Below, in pieces: positions 1 through 11,510 of a stretch of DNA of 64,000 nucleotides. The translations under genes were made by a program, and so were the position numbers. Numbering within the stretch: position 1 is the first letter of the stretch; each line of letters opens with the position of its first letter. The notes under the pieces are model-generated. The model was given only the letters and a program-made list of their open reading frames with translations, did not search any database and had not been told where the DNA came from. The stretch spans positions 9,056,559 through 9,120,558 of the forward strand of contig JAQNBH010000004.1 in the NCBI GenBank assembly GCA_028752905.1. Direction: 5' to 3'. Source of the DNA: Cladorhizidae sp. MBARI D1340-BT2 (lineage: Eukaryota > Porifera > Demospongiae > Poecilosclerida > Cladorhizidae).

Positions 1-176
1 TGTATATAATTATTTTACCTACTCGAGGACAAATACAACAACCAGGTGGTTGTTGATTCCCGTCTGACAAGAGGGTTTAAGCAGGGGGGTTTAAACGAGG
101 GTCAGGCGTCGGGCTAAAGATTCGGATCCTCTCAGATCAAGGCGTATCATTGAGAGGAAGGGAATTTTTGGTTACA
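1..176 (+). mobile_element. 3' part of a 5' LTR, Ty3/gypsy-like retrotransposon
   Basis: The window opens inside what looks like a long terminal repeat. The proposed LTR ends with ...TTACA near position 176, a few bases before a perfect tRNA primer-binding site at 183-200. No second LTR copy is visible downstream, so the length and the left border cannot be given. The internal region that follows decays after about 700 bases. The LTR assignment rests on its position relative to the primer site, not on a matched pair. Confidence 0.6.
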
Positions 177-182
177 TTGGTT

Positions 183-200
183 TGGTGGCAGCGGTGGGAT
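183..200 (+). other. Primer-binding site, tRNA-Leu type
   Basis: The 18 bases TGGTGGCAGCGGTGGGAT are the exact complement of a tRNA-Leu 3' end including the CCA tail (ATCCCACCGCTGCCACCA). This is where minus-strand cDNA synthesis of an LTR retroelement starts. It lies six bases after the proposed LTR end, the expected spacing. The tRNA match is from general knowledge of animal tRNA-Leu(AAG) and was not searched. Confidence 0.8.
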
Positions 201-620
201 CTCTAGAATTGTAGTTAGAGATTTCCAAGTCAGGTTCAAGTGATTCTATGATAGAGCACTTAGTGCTAACTAGAGAAATATCTAGTTAAAGTGTTGGAAA
301 TTCAGACCTAAGGTGCGAGGTTCTGAGGTTGTACAAGTCAGACTCGAGGAGAGTAGTTGTGACAAGATAAACCCGCAATTGTTGCTTGTGTTGCTTGTGT
401 TTTTTTGGTGTTTTTTTGGTTTGTTGTTATTGATTTTTGTAAATAGTCAAGGACACGGTCCAAGCTATCAAGGCTTAGTGGACCTGTGAAACAAAATCTT
501 GGGATAGGTTTTATTGTGTATTTTATTCCCTCGGGAAAAGGTGCATATTTCTGTTTTACTATTATTACCAGTATTTTGTTGCCAGAAGTTTTTTCTCTTG
601 CTTTTGCATGTGCGCGTGTG

Positions 621-887
621 GATGACTTACCCATTGCGATCAGGTGAACGTCCCTATAGAGCTGCAGTCACCACAGGAGATGAATGTACAGAGTAGGAAG
701 ACACTCCTCAACCTCAGGGAAGATTCGACAGGTTTATGGACAGATGGGCCGAATTGAAAGAGGTACGGACTCAGAGAGATGATGAACGTCGTGCTGAGGA
801 TCGTAGGCAGGCATTACAACAAAAAGAACACTTGACTCAGCTCTTAGCAGTCCGGCCTGTTGCAACTCTAGCAAGACTTGCTGTGTA
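621..887 (+). pseudogene. Gag-like relic after the primer-binding site
   Basis: A single frame runs from an ATG at 621 (MTYPLRSGERPY) through one in-frame TAG at 694 and on to a TAA at 885. The second half is strongly charged and probably coiled coil (RFDRFMDRWAELKEVRTQ, then repeated RR/QQ/KE residues), as at the N-terminus of gypsy Gag proteins. No zinc knuckle, protease or RT follows, so the element is truncated. The Gag label is inferred from position and composition. Confidence 0.4.
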
Positions 888-1964
888 ATACTTGATAGGA
901 AACCATGCAGTGCTGGTTTGGCTGGTTGCTGACTGCAATCTGACCTCTAGTCTTAAATGAACTTGGGAAGGCGATCATATCCGAAGTTCAACTTGAATTC
1001 AATTTCACTAGAATATCATGGAAAAACACAATTGAGCAATAAATTGAATGCATGTGATGTCATTTGGATGTGTTAATTGCTTATTAGGTGAAAGTTCATT
1101 AGTCAGAACACATTTAACAATAGCATTCTCCTAAATTTCTGGATTAGTCTTTTGTAATTTAATGCATTCTGGCAACTCAAGGTGGGGAGTTTAAATTTTG
1201 AGAAATAATTGAGTTTAGGTTCTGTAACTTCGGTAACTTCACACCATATTGCTCTTGGCTGTATAACTTCAGCTGCAGGGCCAGTAGAAAAGTTTCTACA
1301 TATCTTCAAGGTATAGTAGAATTCTCCATGTGCATGTGAGCACAGGTTCATGGTTCCATATCTCAACTTGTCATAATAAGCAAAGATCAATCTCCAGCTA
1401 TCCTATATATGTGGGGTGCAGTGTAGGTAAGCATCGATGAGAGATTGTACTGCCAAGTATTGTTAAACTAGAGTTGATATAGAGACTACCAGCAGGCAAC
1501 AGAATAAAGAGCTATATTTCTGCTCTATATATCATCGCAGGCAGGGCAATTGCATTAGTACAGATTATTCACATCAAAGCAAAAACATAAAAAGGCTACA
1601 TCAAGACCCATTGCCATGAAGATAGGTTTTGAGAAGTACTAATAAAATGTTCCTTCAGAATTGGTTTACTTCGTCACTCAAATCTGAAATGGATGAGCAG
1701 CTTATCATGTGCCATGTCATAATTTTGGCATTGAACTGTTAGTTGCCTCAATTCAGGCTATGGTGGTTCTAGATTGGCCTCTGTTACTGAGATTTTCTGC
1801 TGGAAGACACTTCAATGACATCTGAGGCATGATTCTTGCTTCTTAAAGCATTTTCTGATACTAGCTTGTACAGACATCCATGAGTCCCTGAAGATCTACC
1901 TCCTCAGATGCACATGATTTCCCACTAAAATTGGTCATTTTAGTATTGTCTCTTCCGATTTGAG

Positions 1965-2510
1965 TAAGTAATCTATGATTGCTTATCAAATGATATGCAA
2001 CCAAAGTGTATTAATCCCTAAGAGTTCTGTTCAAAGGTGGTGGGCACTCAATTTACCTGGTCTGCATCAGCTCAGTGCAGCGTAGAACATTTTTAGGTAA
2101 GCCAAATAAATTAAATTTCAAAAAATTTAAATGTTGAAATATGTGTAAACTTACACAATTTTTTGTATATCAGAACTGTTGTGCAATGTCATGTCGCAAT
2201 ATTGGGGTGCAGTGTGGGGGTGGTAATCTCACTTGCCAAAAATTAATAGGTATGCTTTTTGCAGTTAATTGCTCTGGTTCCACATAATTTTAATGTGGAA
2301 TTCATTTCCAATTTTCATGCTTGACATATCCAGCTCCTTATATAAGGTGATACTATATATTCTGTTAAATGAGTAAGTAATCTATGAAATTGTCTGGTAG
2401 GATATGCAACCAATGTGTATGGACCTCTCAAACTATCAGTTTATACTGCATTGGGCACTCTATTTTGCTGTTCAGCAGTGTGCAGTAGCTTCAAACATTT
2501 TTAGGTAAGC
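1965..2510 (+). repeat. Diverged direct repeat pair, about 140 bp each
   Basis: Segments at about 1965-2105 and 2371-2510 share order and wording: GAGTAAGTAATCTATGA, then a GATATGCAACCAA block, a GGGCACTC block and a closing ACATTTTTAGGTAAGC. They differ by substitutions and small indels, so the duplication is old. The spacing is about 406 bp. Origin unknown. Confidence 0.6.
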
Positions 2511-2730
2511 ATTCCTTTGAAAGAAGGTATCTTCAATTTGTGTTTATATGCATTCATTGGTTGTCTATATTGACATTGTTGCCATATCTCATTCTCCAAT
2601 TCGTGCCCTTTTTAAGACACCCTGTTTTCATGAAGGGATCCTATGTATTTGTTAAGAATTCTGCTATAAGTACAGGTACCTAGATACTGTTGCCGATTAC
2701 TGCCAGTGCTCTTGATTCTGGTGACAACTC

Positions 2731-2974
2731 AAAAAATTCCTTTCATTTGCCCACTTCTCATTATTATATCAGACACTTGTAATAAAGCTATGAATGAAAA
2801 GGTGAGACTATAAATATATAGCAATTTTACAGTTTAAGCTAGGGCTAGGGCTAGGGCTAGGGCTAGGGCTAGGAAAAATTCCTTTCGTTTGCCCACTTCT
2901 CATTATTATATCAGACACTTGCTATGAAAAGGTGAGACTATAAATTAATATATAGCAATTTTACAGTTTAAAGC
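2731..2974 (+). repeat. 100-bp direct repeat flanking a GGGCTA hexamer tract
   Basis: Two copies of a roughly 100-bp sequence (about 2731-2837 and 2874-2974) share ATTCCTTTC, GCCCACTTCTCATTATTATA and a closing AGCAATTTTACAGTTTAA. Between them, at 2838-2873, sits a run of about six GGGCTA units. The second copy carries small indels. The arrangement is a tandem duplication with the hexamer at its junction. Confidence 0.75.
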
Positions 2975-3495
2975 CCAAAGGCCTTGCTATCAACTCAATG
3001 CCAGCTTGTTAATCCTTGAATAGAAGCTGCAGCATAAAAGTTTACCTGTTGAAATTGACAATCTTGAGATAGACTTACATTCATCACAGAATCAAATGGA
3101 AGACTTCTCTGGGTCATGAAAAATTAAGATCTTCACTCTAAGCTAAAGTATGCTCATCTGAAAGGTACAGAGAACACGATTCATCTTCCATGCTCAGCAA
3201 ACAATTAATTAATCACATTTCATGACAAATACTGAATATAGTATTCTTCCCTCTTAAATTACATATAATGCTCTAAACCAGAATTACTGGGAAAAAATAA
3301 TTGTATACTGAAAATGAGAACGCTTCCTTGGAATCTCTGAGTGGACAATTAGAAAGTATGGAAGAACTCTAGATTTCATTCCTGCTATATTGCAATCAAA
3401 AGGTAGAACAATGGTGTGGGCTAGAAAAACAAGAACACTCGGAGCACTTATTGGCATTAGGTCGATCTCAAAATGAATAGGACACCCAAGACAAT

Positions 3496-3660
3496 TGGTG
3501 TTGTGTTTGTCTATCTGTCTGTCTTTTCAGTCTTTTATCTTTTGGTCTGTCTCTCTGTCTTTTGTTCTGTCTCTTTGTCTGTCCATTTTGCCTATCTGTC
3601 CCTGTCTGCATGCCTGTCTGTCTGTCTGTCCCTCTATCTCCATCTGTCTGCCTGTTGTGA
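3496..3660 (+). repeat. CTGT-rich microsatellite
   Basis: Imperfect TGTCTGTC/TCTGTCTT repeats run through this stretch. They keep both strands open by chance, which explains the small ORFs on both strands here. Confidence 0.85.
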
Positions 3661-3689
3661 GTGTGTAGCATATACGTAGAAACGACCAT

Positions 3690-4690
3690 CTTTTGGCCTA
3701 CTCACATAATATGTTGAACATCATTGGGAACCTCTGGAATCTGGAAGGTACTGCACCATGTTGTGAGCACACATCCTAATCATGACTCACCCCTAAACCT
3801 ATTGGCCACATAGAACAATTTTCCACCCGCATGTTTGACCACGTACTAAAATTTTAACGCTTAATGAAAAAGGTCATTGCATTCTCTAGGACTTCCTCTA
3901 GCCACTCGTACCAATTTCAATTTTTTGGGAACTTAACAATCTGGAGTTATTATGGATGAGGTTTTTGGGATGCAGGTTTTTGAGGTCCCTCCACTTTAGG
4001 GTCTAGTAACTTTCCTATAGTTATACCTACGAAATATATTTTAGTATCAAAAGAGAGCACACAGAGAGACCTATCTTTTGAGCTATATATCAAGTCCATA
4101 CCATGAAGTTTGCTGAATCTACAGAGCTCTAAAGTTGTAACCACAAGTAATAATAAAAAATACCCTCGATGCCCCTTTAGACGGCTGTAACAGCTTTTTG
4201 TCAAATTCTGGTTTCCAATCGCCATTCACAGCATAACTAGGTTTAAAAAAAATTATGCCCAAACCTTGTATATCATTTTGAAGCTCTTTCTTTGCTCTTT
4301 GTGTTCAATGATCAATTTTTTTAAATTCATAATAATAAAAAGTTGTGTTGCTTAGTGGGAGTGGCATCTATATGAACCCAGCAAACAGTGGGAATGTTTT
4401 AAAAAAATATTTGATCTTTGATAACAAAGAGTAATGCAGTATCTAAACCAACAACAAGTTTGAAGTCATTTGATCCAATATCCAAGATGGGAAGCTGTGA
4501 ATGGTAATTTTGAGGAGGTCTGATGGCTGCAGGTGCCTAGATAGAAAACCACATGTAAATATATTATTATACATATCACTTGAAAGCACATAGAAAGAGC
4601 TATCTTTTGACACAAAATTTATATTTGTAGGCCTAGGAACCTAAAAGATATGACGGTTTTTACTTCATGGCATGTATTTTGTGGTTTGAC
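3690..4690. other. Non-coding stretch
   Basis: No gene is visible. The right end (about 4560-4705) has the phrases GAAAGCACATAGAAAGAGCTA and CACCCCCTTAAAC. The first resembles a phrase inside the TTAA-flanked element at 16374-17272, and the second resembles its end. This may be a decayed relative of that family. Confidence 0.4.
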
Positions 4691-4739
4691 CTAAAGCACC
4701 CCCTTAAACCACTTGAGACTTGATTTCCCTCCCACTACT

Positions 4740-5467
4740 TCCCGCCATTCTTCCTTATGAACATCCCTCACAATTCCTCCATGTTGCACTTGAGCCTACT
4801 ATCTCCAACGCACCTGCCCCCCAATTTCCTTTTCAGCTCACAAAACTCTGCCCACCATCACTTAACAGTGGCCACAACCTTTTTCACTAGCTTATCTTCA
4901 CTGATTCTCTGCAACCTCCATCCAAATAATCTTCCCTTCTCTACTCCAGCCTTCTCCAGCCCAGGTCCCCTCTTACTGCCACTCCTGCAACCGTATTACT
5001 CCCTTCAACAAGTTTCTTCCCAACTGTCTGTTGAATTCATTCCAAATTCTTGCAGGCTGTCTTCCCTCCTGTCCACCATACTTCAGATGTATGCTCTAGA
5101 CATGGCCTAGCTAGCAACTCCCATATTAGTTTACGTCCATCTCCATTTCTCTGTTTACCCTGCTCATATAACAAATTCTTGCCCTCCATTTCTCTGCATT
5201 TTCCTTCATCTTCTCCAAATGAACATTCCCTCTCATACCCCTGTCAAACCACACACCAAGATATTTGAAGGCTTCCACATACACCATTCTCTCCTCATTA
5301 ATATTCCACTCTCCTCCACTGCACTTTCTGCCAACTGTCATTGACTTGCTCTTCTCGCTTTTAAACGTAATTCTCAATTTCATTGCATACTGCCCCATCA
5401 CATCCAACATCACTTGTAACTCCACCTGATCTCTCGCTAACAGTACAATATTATCTGCATACATCAA
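4740..5467 (-). pseudogene. LINE reverse transcriptase, palm C-half and C-terminal region
   Basis: The minus-strand frame 5467-5126 begins at the catalytic block with MMYADNIVLLARD, where the usual YADD has become YADN. It continues through KSEKSKSMTVGR and FKYLGVWFDRGM, the conserved blocks after the palm in non-LTR RTs. Below 5126 the decayed frame still shows ELLARPCLEHTSEVWW and VAVRGDLGWRRLE, typical of the segment after the RT domain. The Asp-to-Asn change at the active site, and stops, make it inactive. Confidence 0.8.
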
Positions 5468-5781
5468 CCCACCACATCATGTTCCTTCCACTTCAATCCC
5501 TAACCTTTTCCCCTCCAAATCCTTCAATCCCATGACATACACACTATAGAGAACTGGCAACCCTGTCTCAGTCCTACCTCCACTTCAAATCACACCCCTC
5601 TCCATCTAACAACAAACTTGACTGAATTCCTTCATACAAGCATTTGCACACATTGACAAATTCTTCGTGAATTCCGTACCCTCTCATCTTCATCCACAAT
5701 CCTTTTCTCCACACAGTATCATAAGCCTTGCTTACATCCAGAAATGCCAGAAATGTCTGTCACCCCTGTGACCTCATTATG

Positions 5782-6258
5782 TCACACACAAACATCAATA
5801 CTAGGAACTGGTCTGCACATCCCACATCCTCTCCCTGGCCTAAATCCATCCTGATCCTCTGTTAGTATATACTTCTCTGCAAACCTACTGAGCCAACCTG
5901 CCAACACTCTTGCCATCACTTTTGCCACATAACTCCCTAGAGCTATCCCTCTGTAATTACTAGCCACCTCCTCATCTCCAGCTTTAAAGAGTAGCACAAT
6001 ATAACTCTGTCTCCAATCGTCTGGCGAAAACTTTGACTCCATCACCAAATTAACTAGGGAACATAACACTTCCACCATCCTATTCCTACCATACTTCAAC
6101 ATCTCATTAATTATTCCATCAGGACCAGGAGCCTTGCCCCTTTTCAACCCCTTCATAATAATATACATCTCCTGGAATCCAATCCACTGCACTATCCAGT
6201 TAATTAGCTTTAGACTCCAGGTTGTCAATTGGAACCTCCTTCCCTGACATGGACACAC
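5782..6258 (-). pseudogene. LINE reverse transcriptase, fingers/palm N-half
   Basis: The frame contains the RT entry blocks in order: RGKAPGPDGIINEMLKYG, FSPDDWRQSYIVLLFKAGD, YRGIALGSYVAKVMARVL and LTEDQDGFRPGRGC. These are the non-LTR RT motifs preceding the YADD block. The stretch 5468-5781 between this frame and the next, where the blocks up to YADD belong, carries frameshifts and stops. Confidence 0.85.
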
Positions 6259-6849
6259 ACTCTAATCCTTCCCAATGCTTGGCCAATACCCCTTCCTCTT
6301 CTCCACTACAACCCCATTTTCCTCTCTCACTCTCCGAATTTGACATTGCTTCTTCTTTCCCTTAAAGTCCATCCAAAATAACTTACAGCTAGTTCCTCCT
6401 TGCTCTTTAATCTTTTCTATTGTATCCTTCCTAAGTCTCTTCTTTCCAATCTAATCAACCTCTTCACACGTCTTCTTGCTCTTATATTCCTCCCATTGCC
6501 GTAATAAATATTTCTTCACTTTCTACACTGTGACCCCTAGACTCTCTAAGTTTCCTACAGGACACTTGTCATGCTTGGATGGCTACCTCAATGTCATGAG
6601 ACCACCAGCCCTTAGATCTGTCTGTTAGTTTTTTCCTCCCTATACACAACTCAGCTGCCCAAAGCACAATGCGTCTTCACAGTTCTCAAATTTGTTGTAC
6701 ACCTTCTCTGTCCTTTACCAACCAAGCCTTGACACACATTCCTCCCAACCTCTGAAACCTTCGCTCACCATATGTTGATATTCTTCCCAATCCATCTTAC
6801 CATCAACATTCCATTTAAACCGTGGAGTACTTTCCAGTCTCAGGACACA

Positions 6850-7480
6850 CCATATTAGCTGACCCTAGATAAATTTCTCCACAATTCTCGATCACCATCT
6901 TATCTATAACTAACCCCTTTGCCAGCAAGATATAATCTATCACTGACCTCCTATCTCCATCTCATCCACCATCTACTACACTGCGATACCTTATTCCTGA
7001 TATGCGGATTGCACACCCCAACCAGCCTCTTACCATTCCTGTTAGGTGACTGCTCTGACCCTAATCCTATGTGGGCATTAAAATCATCCTGATGTTCTGC
7101 CACCTTAGCTTTCATCACCTCAAACAACCAACTCTTCTGATTCCTGACCCTTCATTCATCCCTTCTGGGTTAACATACACCACACACACAATCACATTAT
7201 TGCCCCTGCTTTTAATTCCACCCACACAGTTCCTTCCACCCTCAGTCGTAGCCTAGACATGATGCTCTTCTTAACCAGCAAACCTACATGCACGCTTGCC
7301 ACCCATACCATTCATATCCAGGTACCTCAACGTCCCTTCCCTGTGGAAAAAAGGTTTCTGCGAGCCACACACATCTAAATCTTTCCTCTTCAACATGCAC
7401 TTAATGTCCACCCACCATCCTCTACATTTAGGAAACCCACACCTAAATCTCTGGCACCCCTCCTCATCCCACCCCACCAA
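6850..7480 (-). pseudogene. LINE AP-type endonuclease relic
   Basis: The minus strand shows an endonuclease/exonuclease/phosphatase-type order: LKRKDLDVCGSQ near 7410 (usually ..DIDVCGLQET), then DFNAHIGLGSEQSPNRNG near 7060, where DFNAH is the catalytic GDFNA-type block. The domain nicks target DNA for target-primed reverse transcription. Several frameshifts break it. Confidence 0.7.
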
Positions 7481-7625
7481 CCTAAGCTACCTGGAAGGAG
7501 AGTAGTTTCATTTCCACCTGGTTGAAAGGCTCCTGGCTCTTCACTCTGCTCTCCTTTCTGGGTGTCTGGATTACCCCAACCACTTATCACAATCTTTGTC
7601 GATCATTCCTACTCTCTTCTCCATT

Positions 7626-7957
7626 TCAATACAACCCATTGCGTAGTTTACCCCGTTGTTTGATCCACTGGCACCGCCTCACCTGGTGATTCCTGTTCTG
7701 ACAGTCCACCTCCTGCAATTTGTCTACACCTACATTCCTCTGTGGCACTCTCCATCTCTTGTAACAGATAAATGGCCTCTCCACCAGTTCAATCGTGGCA
7801 CCCTGAAAATTTCCAGTCTTGTGACTTTTAGGCACACTCGACGATGGTTGGATGACCTGCTTCCTTTTCCCTCTTTCTTCATACACAGAACTTCTGATGA
7901 CCATCTGCTCCGTATCCCCTTTAACAGAACCTTGTCCTCCCAGCTCCCCACCTTCAC
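7626..7957 (-). pseudogene. LINE ORF1 middle region
   Basis: Basic, Lys/Arg/Gln-rich frames overlap here on the minus strand (ERGKRKQVIQPSSS, VDKLQEVDCQNRNHQVRR). They sit between the PHD finger and the endonuclease, where the RNA-binding part of ORF1 is expected. No specific fold can be named. It is assigned by position. Confidence 0.4.
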
Positions 7958-8361
7958 TTATCTTGGTCTGTACAAGAGCTTATACCATTGTTTCTTTAGC
8001 ACCTTTATTAATCTCTGCCATCATCTGTTCTAACTTCCTCCCCAAAACTTCAATTCTACTCTGTTTATCTTTTCCAATTCTTCCACCCTCAATGGAACAT
8101 TAGCCAGTGCATCACCCATTTGATGAGTTTACATCAATTTGAAATCCACACATCACCACTCTCTCTCTGTTCTAACTTCTTTAACACATCCCTTGTCAAT
8201 ACATGTACAGTGTTGGTGACATTAGTATCTACTAACCCACCAACATCTCTCTCGTTCCGATATTCCTCCTTAATTTTCTCCTGCTTCCTTAACATAACCT
8301 TATCACTGAAACATCTTACTACTCTATTCATTGCTCTTTTTCCCGTCTCTTTCCAGTTCAC

Positions 8362-8727
8362 TTATTTTCCATTACCTTCAACATGAACTTCTCCCTTCCC
8401 CACACTTGCACTATCCAAACTCCATAAAGACTGACTAGAAACCCAATTTTTCTCACCTAAACTCTTAATATCCTCCTCAGACATGCCAACACATATTTGG
8501 TGAAACCATCCCACACAATAACCTTCACATCCAATCCAACTTGAGCCTTCCTCCGAAGATTCTAAAGATACAACACACATCTTGTACCACGTTAACTGCC
8601 ATTTTATCTTCTGAAATGAAGATGCACACATTTCAATATTCGGTGGTGTCTTGTTATAAATCCAACTAGAAAGAGGCTGGAGACACTTTTGGAGAGAAGG
8701 AGATTGAGAGAAATGAAGATGCACCAA
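8362..8727 (-). pseudogene. LINE ORF1 PHD-type zinc finger
   Basis: The frame reads LESSEEGSSWIGCEGYC, then VGWFHQICVGMSEEDIKS and a W-V block. This follows the PHD order: acidic linker, W-x-x-C, C/H-W-F-H-x-x-C, EEDI. Some terminal cysteines are lost (the family expects C-x-x-C at the end). PHD fingers in first ORFs are known from several LINE clades and from no common cellular gene of this length. Confidence 0.65.
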
Positions 8728-8839
8728 GGATTTCTTTTTAATTAATTTTTGTATTACTGTTTTAGGTTATTTTAATTGGTTATTTTTGCCACATCCGGTT
8801 TCCGTCACTTCTGGATGCATGTGCCAGGGTGTGGTTTGA

Positions 8840-8960
8840 ATCTCGTGGTGGATAGCAGTATATATAGCAGGCTCACATGAGCTTTAGTATCTCATTATTC
8901 CCGATGAAAGCTAGAGCAATAAGTTGATTATTGAGAAGGTCCTTGTAATTGTATTGGAAC
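8840..8960 (+). mobile_element. Fragment of a PLE-like terminal repeat
   Basis: The words GATGAAAGCTAGAGCA (about 8903) and GTTGATTATTGAGAAGG (about 8922) recur at 22855-22905, where they belong to a hairpin with a degenerate hammerhead-like core. A TATATAGCAG box precedes them here. GATGAAGGCTAGA-type words are known from Penelope pLTRs. The middle part of the motif is missing in this copy. Confidence 0.35.
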
Positions 8961-9600
8961 TGTTTGTCGGAGAAAAAATTGCAGTAAAATGTCACAGGAC
9001 ATTGATTAACAAAGTACATGAACTGTACATCTCAGTACTTAAAATCAAGTTCTTGGTAGACCTTCATACTCTCAAGCCTTCATTGTTCAACTTTCCATTC
9101 TTCACTGTTACTAATACATTCAATGTCACACTGTTCCATTGCCTTCCCTCTAACAATCCTCATTAGCCACTACTGCCTTCACTGCAGCTTTCTTCTTGGT
9201 CCCATTTCTTCCTCTCATCGCCAAATACAATGCTCAGAATGTCATCTAAATTATCTGATGGCTTTTCATTTATAGCACCTGTTGCTGCTATTGAATGTAT
9301 TGCTACATGCATACGGATCACACCCAGCTGAACATTGTTGGGTAATTTTCATGCAACCACACTTTCTGTTTAACCTGAGGATCCTTTAGTGACCTTGCTG
9401 ATATTCTTTGTGAGTAATTAATCATCCATCCATACTGTGTTATGGGTTTAAGCATCATGTGATTGTGATCTGCTCATTTCCAAACATTCATGACCCAACA
9501 AGATATCATCTTGTTGTTCAAATCTGGGGAAACTAACGTTATGTTGTCGTATTAATTAGTGAGTGTAAGGATGATTCAATGTGCATATTTTCTACCCATG
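8961..9600. other. Non-coding stretch
   Basis: I see no motif-bearing ORF, repeat or element end here. Confidence 0.5.
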
Positions 9601-9639
9601 TCTTTATGAGTGTGGGGCACTGTGTTGTCTTGTCTCTGC

Positions 9640-10232
9640 ATATACAGACACATGCACATGCACATGCACATGCACTGTGCACTCTTGGCTCTGCATATAT
9701 TTACATACACACACATGCACATGCACTGTGCTGTCTTGGCTCTGCATATATTTACATACACACACACATGCACATGCACATGCACTGTGCTGTCTTGTCT
9801 CTGCATATATTTACATACACACACATGCACATGCACTGTTCTCTCTTGGCTCTGCTTATATTTACATACACACATACATGCACATGCACATGCACTGTGC
9901 TCTCTGGGCTCTGCATATATTTACATACACACACATGCACATGCACATGTACTGTGCTCTCTTGGCTGGACATATTTACACACACACATGCACATGCACA
10001 TGCACATGCATTGTGCTCTCTTGGCTCTGCTTATATTTACATACACACACATGCACATGCACTGTGCTCTCTTGGCTCTGCGTATATTTACATACACACA
10101 TGCACATGCACATGCACTGTGCTCTCTTGGCTCTGCATATATTTACATACACACATTCACATGCACATGCACATGCACTGTGCTCTCTTTGCGTATATTT
10201 ACATACACACACATACACACACACACACACAA
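9640..10232 (+). repeat. CACATG/TCTGCATATATTTACATAC minisatellite
   Basis: About ten tandem units alternate between roughly 51 and 59 bp. Each has TCTGCATATATTTACATACAC followed by a variable run of CACATG hexamers and CACTGTGCTCTCTTGGC. The hexamer number sets the unit length. All three plus frames and parts of the minus strand stay open through it, which produces spurious ORFs above 200 codons. It ends in a short (CA)n. Confidence 0.95.
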
Positions 10233-11200
10233 ACAATTATAGCGGTCTCAGATTGCATTACTGGATGTGTGGTATAGTATCTGATGGTTATGTGGTTCTA
10301 GTTTGGTCACTCACATGATGGCACTGTGCTAGGGTTTCCTTAGATTATCACTTGTTAGATTTCTTGCCTTGTGCCATGCCCATTGGGATCAAGGTTGTCT
10401 ACAGTCATATCCATCCTTGCTGTGAACGATATATGGTATTGTCATGCATGCTGGTTGCAATCTAGGTATGATATATAAATGCTGGAACATCGTGGGACAC
10501 GTGGAACCACTGAATCGGTTGAAGTATTTTAGCTATTGATGATGTCATTTATCCTTGGGTCACTACACAAGCCAAGGTATGTCATTGTGCATCAAGCTTG
10601 TTATAAACCTCATGGTCAACAATGCATCCACACATCATAGTAATAATGTAGGGTTGTTGTGTCACACATACATAGATATAAACCCCATTGGCATAGGAAC
10701 TAGGAAGGGGGGGGGAGAGGCCTCCCCACCATCCCATCCAATAATGGCCACTGACCGTTATCAGTTTTGACGAATGCGAAAAGTGATTGACGATTAACAT
10801 TGGAAATGATGCTTCCCTCGACTAAACTTGGTCTGTATGTTGATACAAGTTATTTATAATTTTTTTCTTTTCTTCCTTAATATTATTATTATTTTATTTT
10901 GGTGTGTGTGTGTGTGTGTGTGTGTGATTTTTTTGCTTGTTTTTTGTTTAAGTTCTCTGCCTTTTTTTCTTCTTTTCCCTCCCAACAATTTGAAGGATCA
11001 TAAGGTGAATCTATCGTGAAGTAGATAGTGATGGCATGCTATTTTTGCTAGCTGTCAAACAAAAGGATTAGATACCTGAGAAACTACTACCTTCATTGTG
11101 TGGGAAGGGGGTAACTCCCCTCCCCTCCCCCCAATCATCCCACAAACCACACTGAGCTGAAGAGGCAGCAGAACCTTATCTTCCAGTGTCCCACTGTCTT
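10233..11200. other. Non-coding stretch with a (TG)n microsatellite
   Basis: The only structures seen are a poly-G run near 10709, a (TG)n run at 10902-10926 and C/G-rich tracts near 11105-11131. No gene is recognised. Confidence 0.6.
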
Positions 11201-11211
11201 TAATACACTCA

Positions 11212-11330
11212 TGCATTGTGTACCACAACCCGTCCAGCTGTGGGAAGTACTACATAGGTGAGACCAACAGAAGACTTGAGACCAGAGTGAAAGTACACAA
11301 GATGTCTGTAAAATGTGTGATAAAAAAAAA
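11212..11330 (+). pseudogene. GIY-YIG endonuclease fragment of a PLE
   Basis: One plus frame reads IVYHNPSSCGKYYIGETN followed by RRLETRVKVHKMS. This is the GIY-YIG core as found in Penelope-like elements: VYH-P-xCGK-YIGET-R-x-ET-R-x-K-x-H. The endonuclease normally sits C-terminal to the RT. No RT precedes it here, so this is a 5'-truncated copy or an isolated relic. Confidence 0.75.
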
Positions 11331-11442
11331 TCTGAACATTTACTTTATATACACTCTATAATACTGACCTAATGTGAAGACCCCTTGCACTGATTTTCTA
11401 GCATTACATCATTGTGATGATGTCATGGGCTTTGTTGGGTAG

Positions 11443-11510
11443 CATTGCCCTAGCTACTGCCCTAACCATAAGCCTAACCATTACCCTGGTCCTTACCCTG
11501 GCTGAAGCCC
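11443..11510 (+). repeat. Degenerate CCCTAR repeats
   Basis: Imperfect units (GCCCTAGC, GCCCTAACC, GCCTAACC, ACCCTGGTCC) run in this segment. Related tracts occur at 13179-13222, 14199-14240 and, on the other strand, at 2838-2873. Confidence 0.6.

Larger units (their letters stand above)
888..3465. other. Non-coding stretch with diverged direct repeats
   Basis: No convincing coding region is visible on either strand. The stretch is AT-rich and contains two pairs of direct repeats (listed separately) and one hexamer tract. The short ORF at 1103-1390 on the minus strand shows no recognisable motif and is treated as chance. Confidence 0.6.
4690..8750 (-). mobile_element. Decayed LINE-type retrotransposon with PHD-finger ORF1
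   Basis: Read on the minus strand the parts come in the normal order: an ORF1 region with a PHD-like zinc finger (8640-8470), an endonuclease (7480-6950), reverse transcriptase (6258-5126) and a C-terminal region ending near 4700. All frames are broken. The PHD-containing first ORF is known from CR1/L2-type LINEs, which is the most likely clade, though I could not compare it. I saw neither a clear poly-A tail nor a target-site duplication. Confidence 0.8.

Noticed and set aside
2838..2873. Interstitial telomere repeat
   Set aside because: The unit is GGGCTA, not the common animal TTAGGG, and the telomere sequence of this genome is not known from the window.
9579..10318. Three overlapping plus-strand ORFs of 210-245 codons
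   Set aside because: They coincide with the CACATG minisatellite, are open in all three frames, and encode only periodic His/Thr/Cys peptides.
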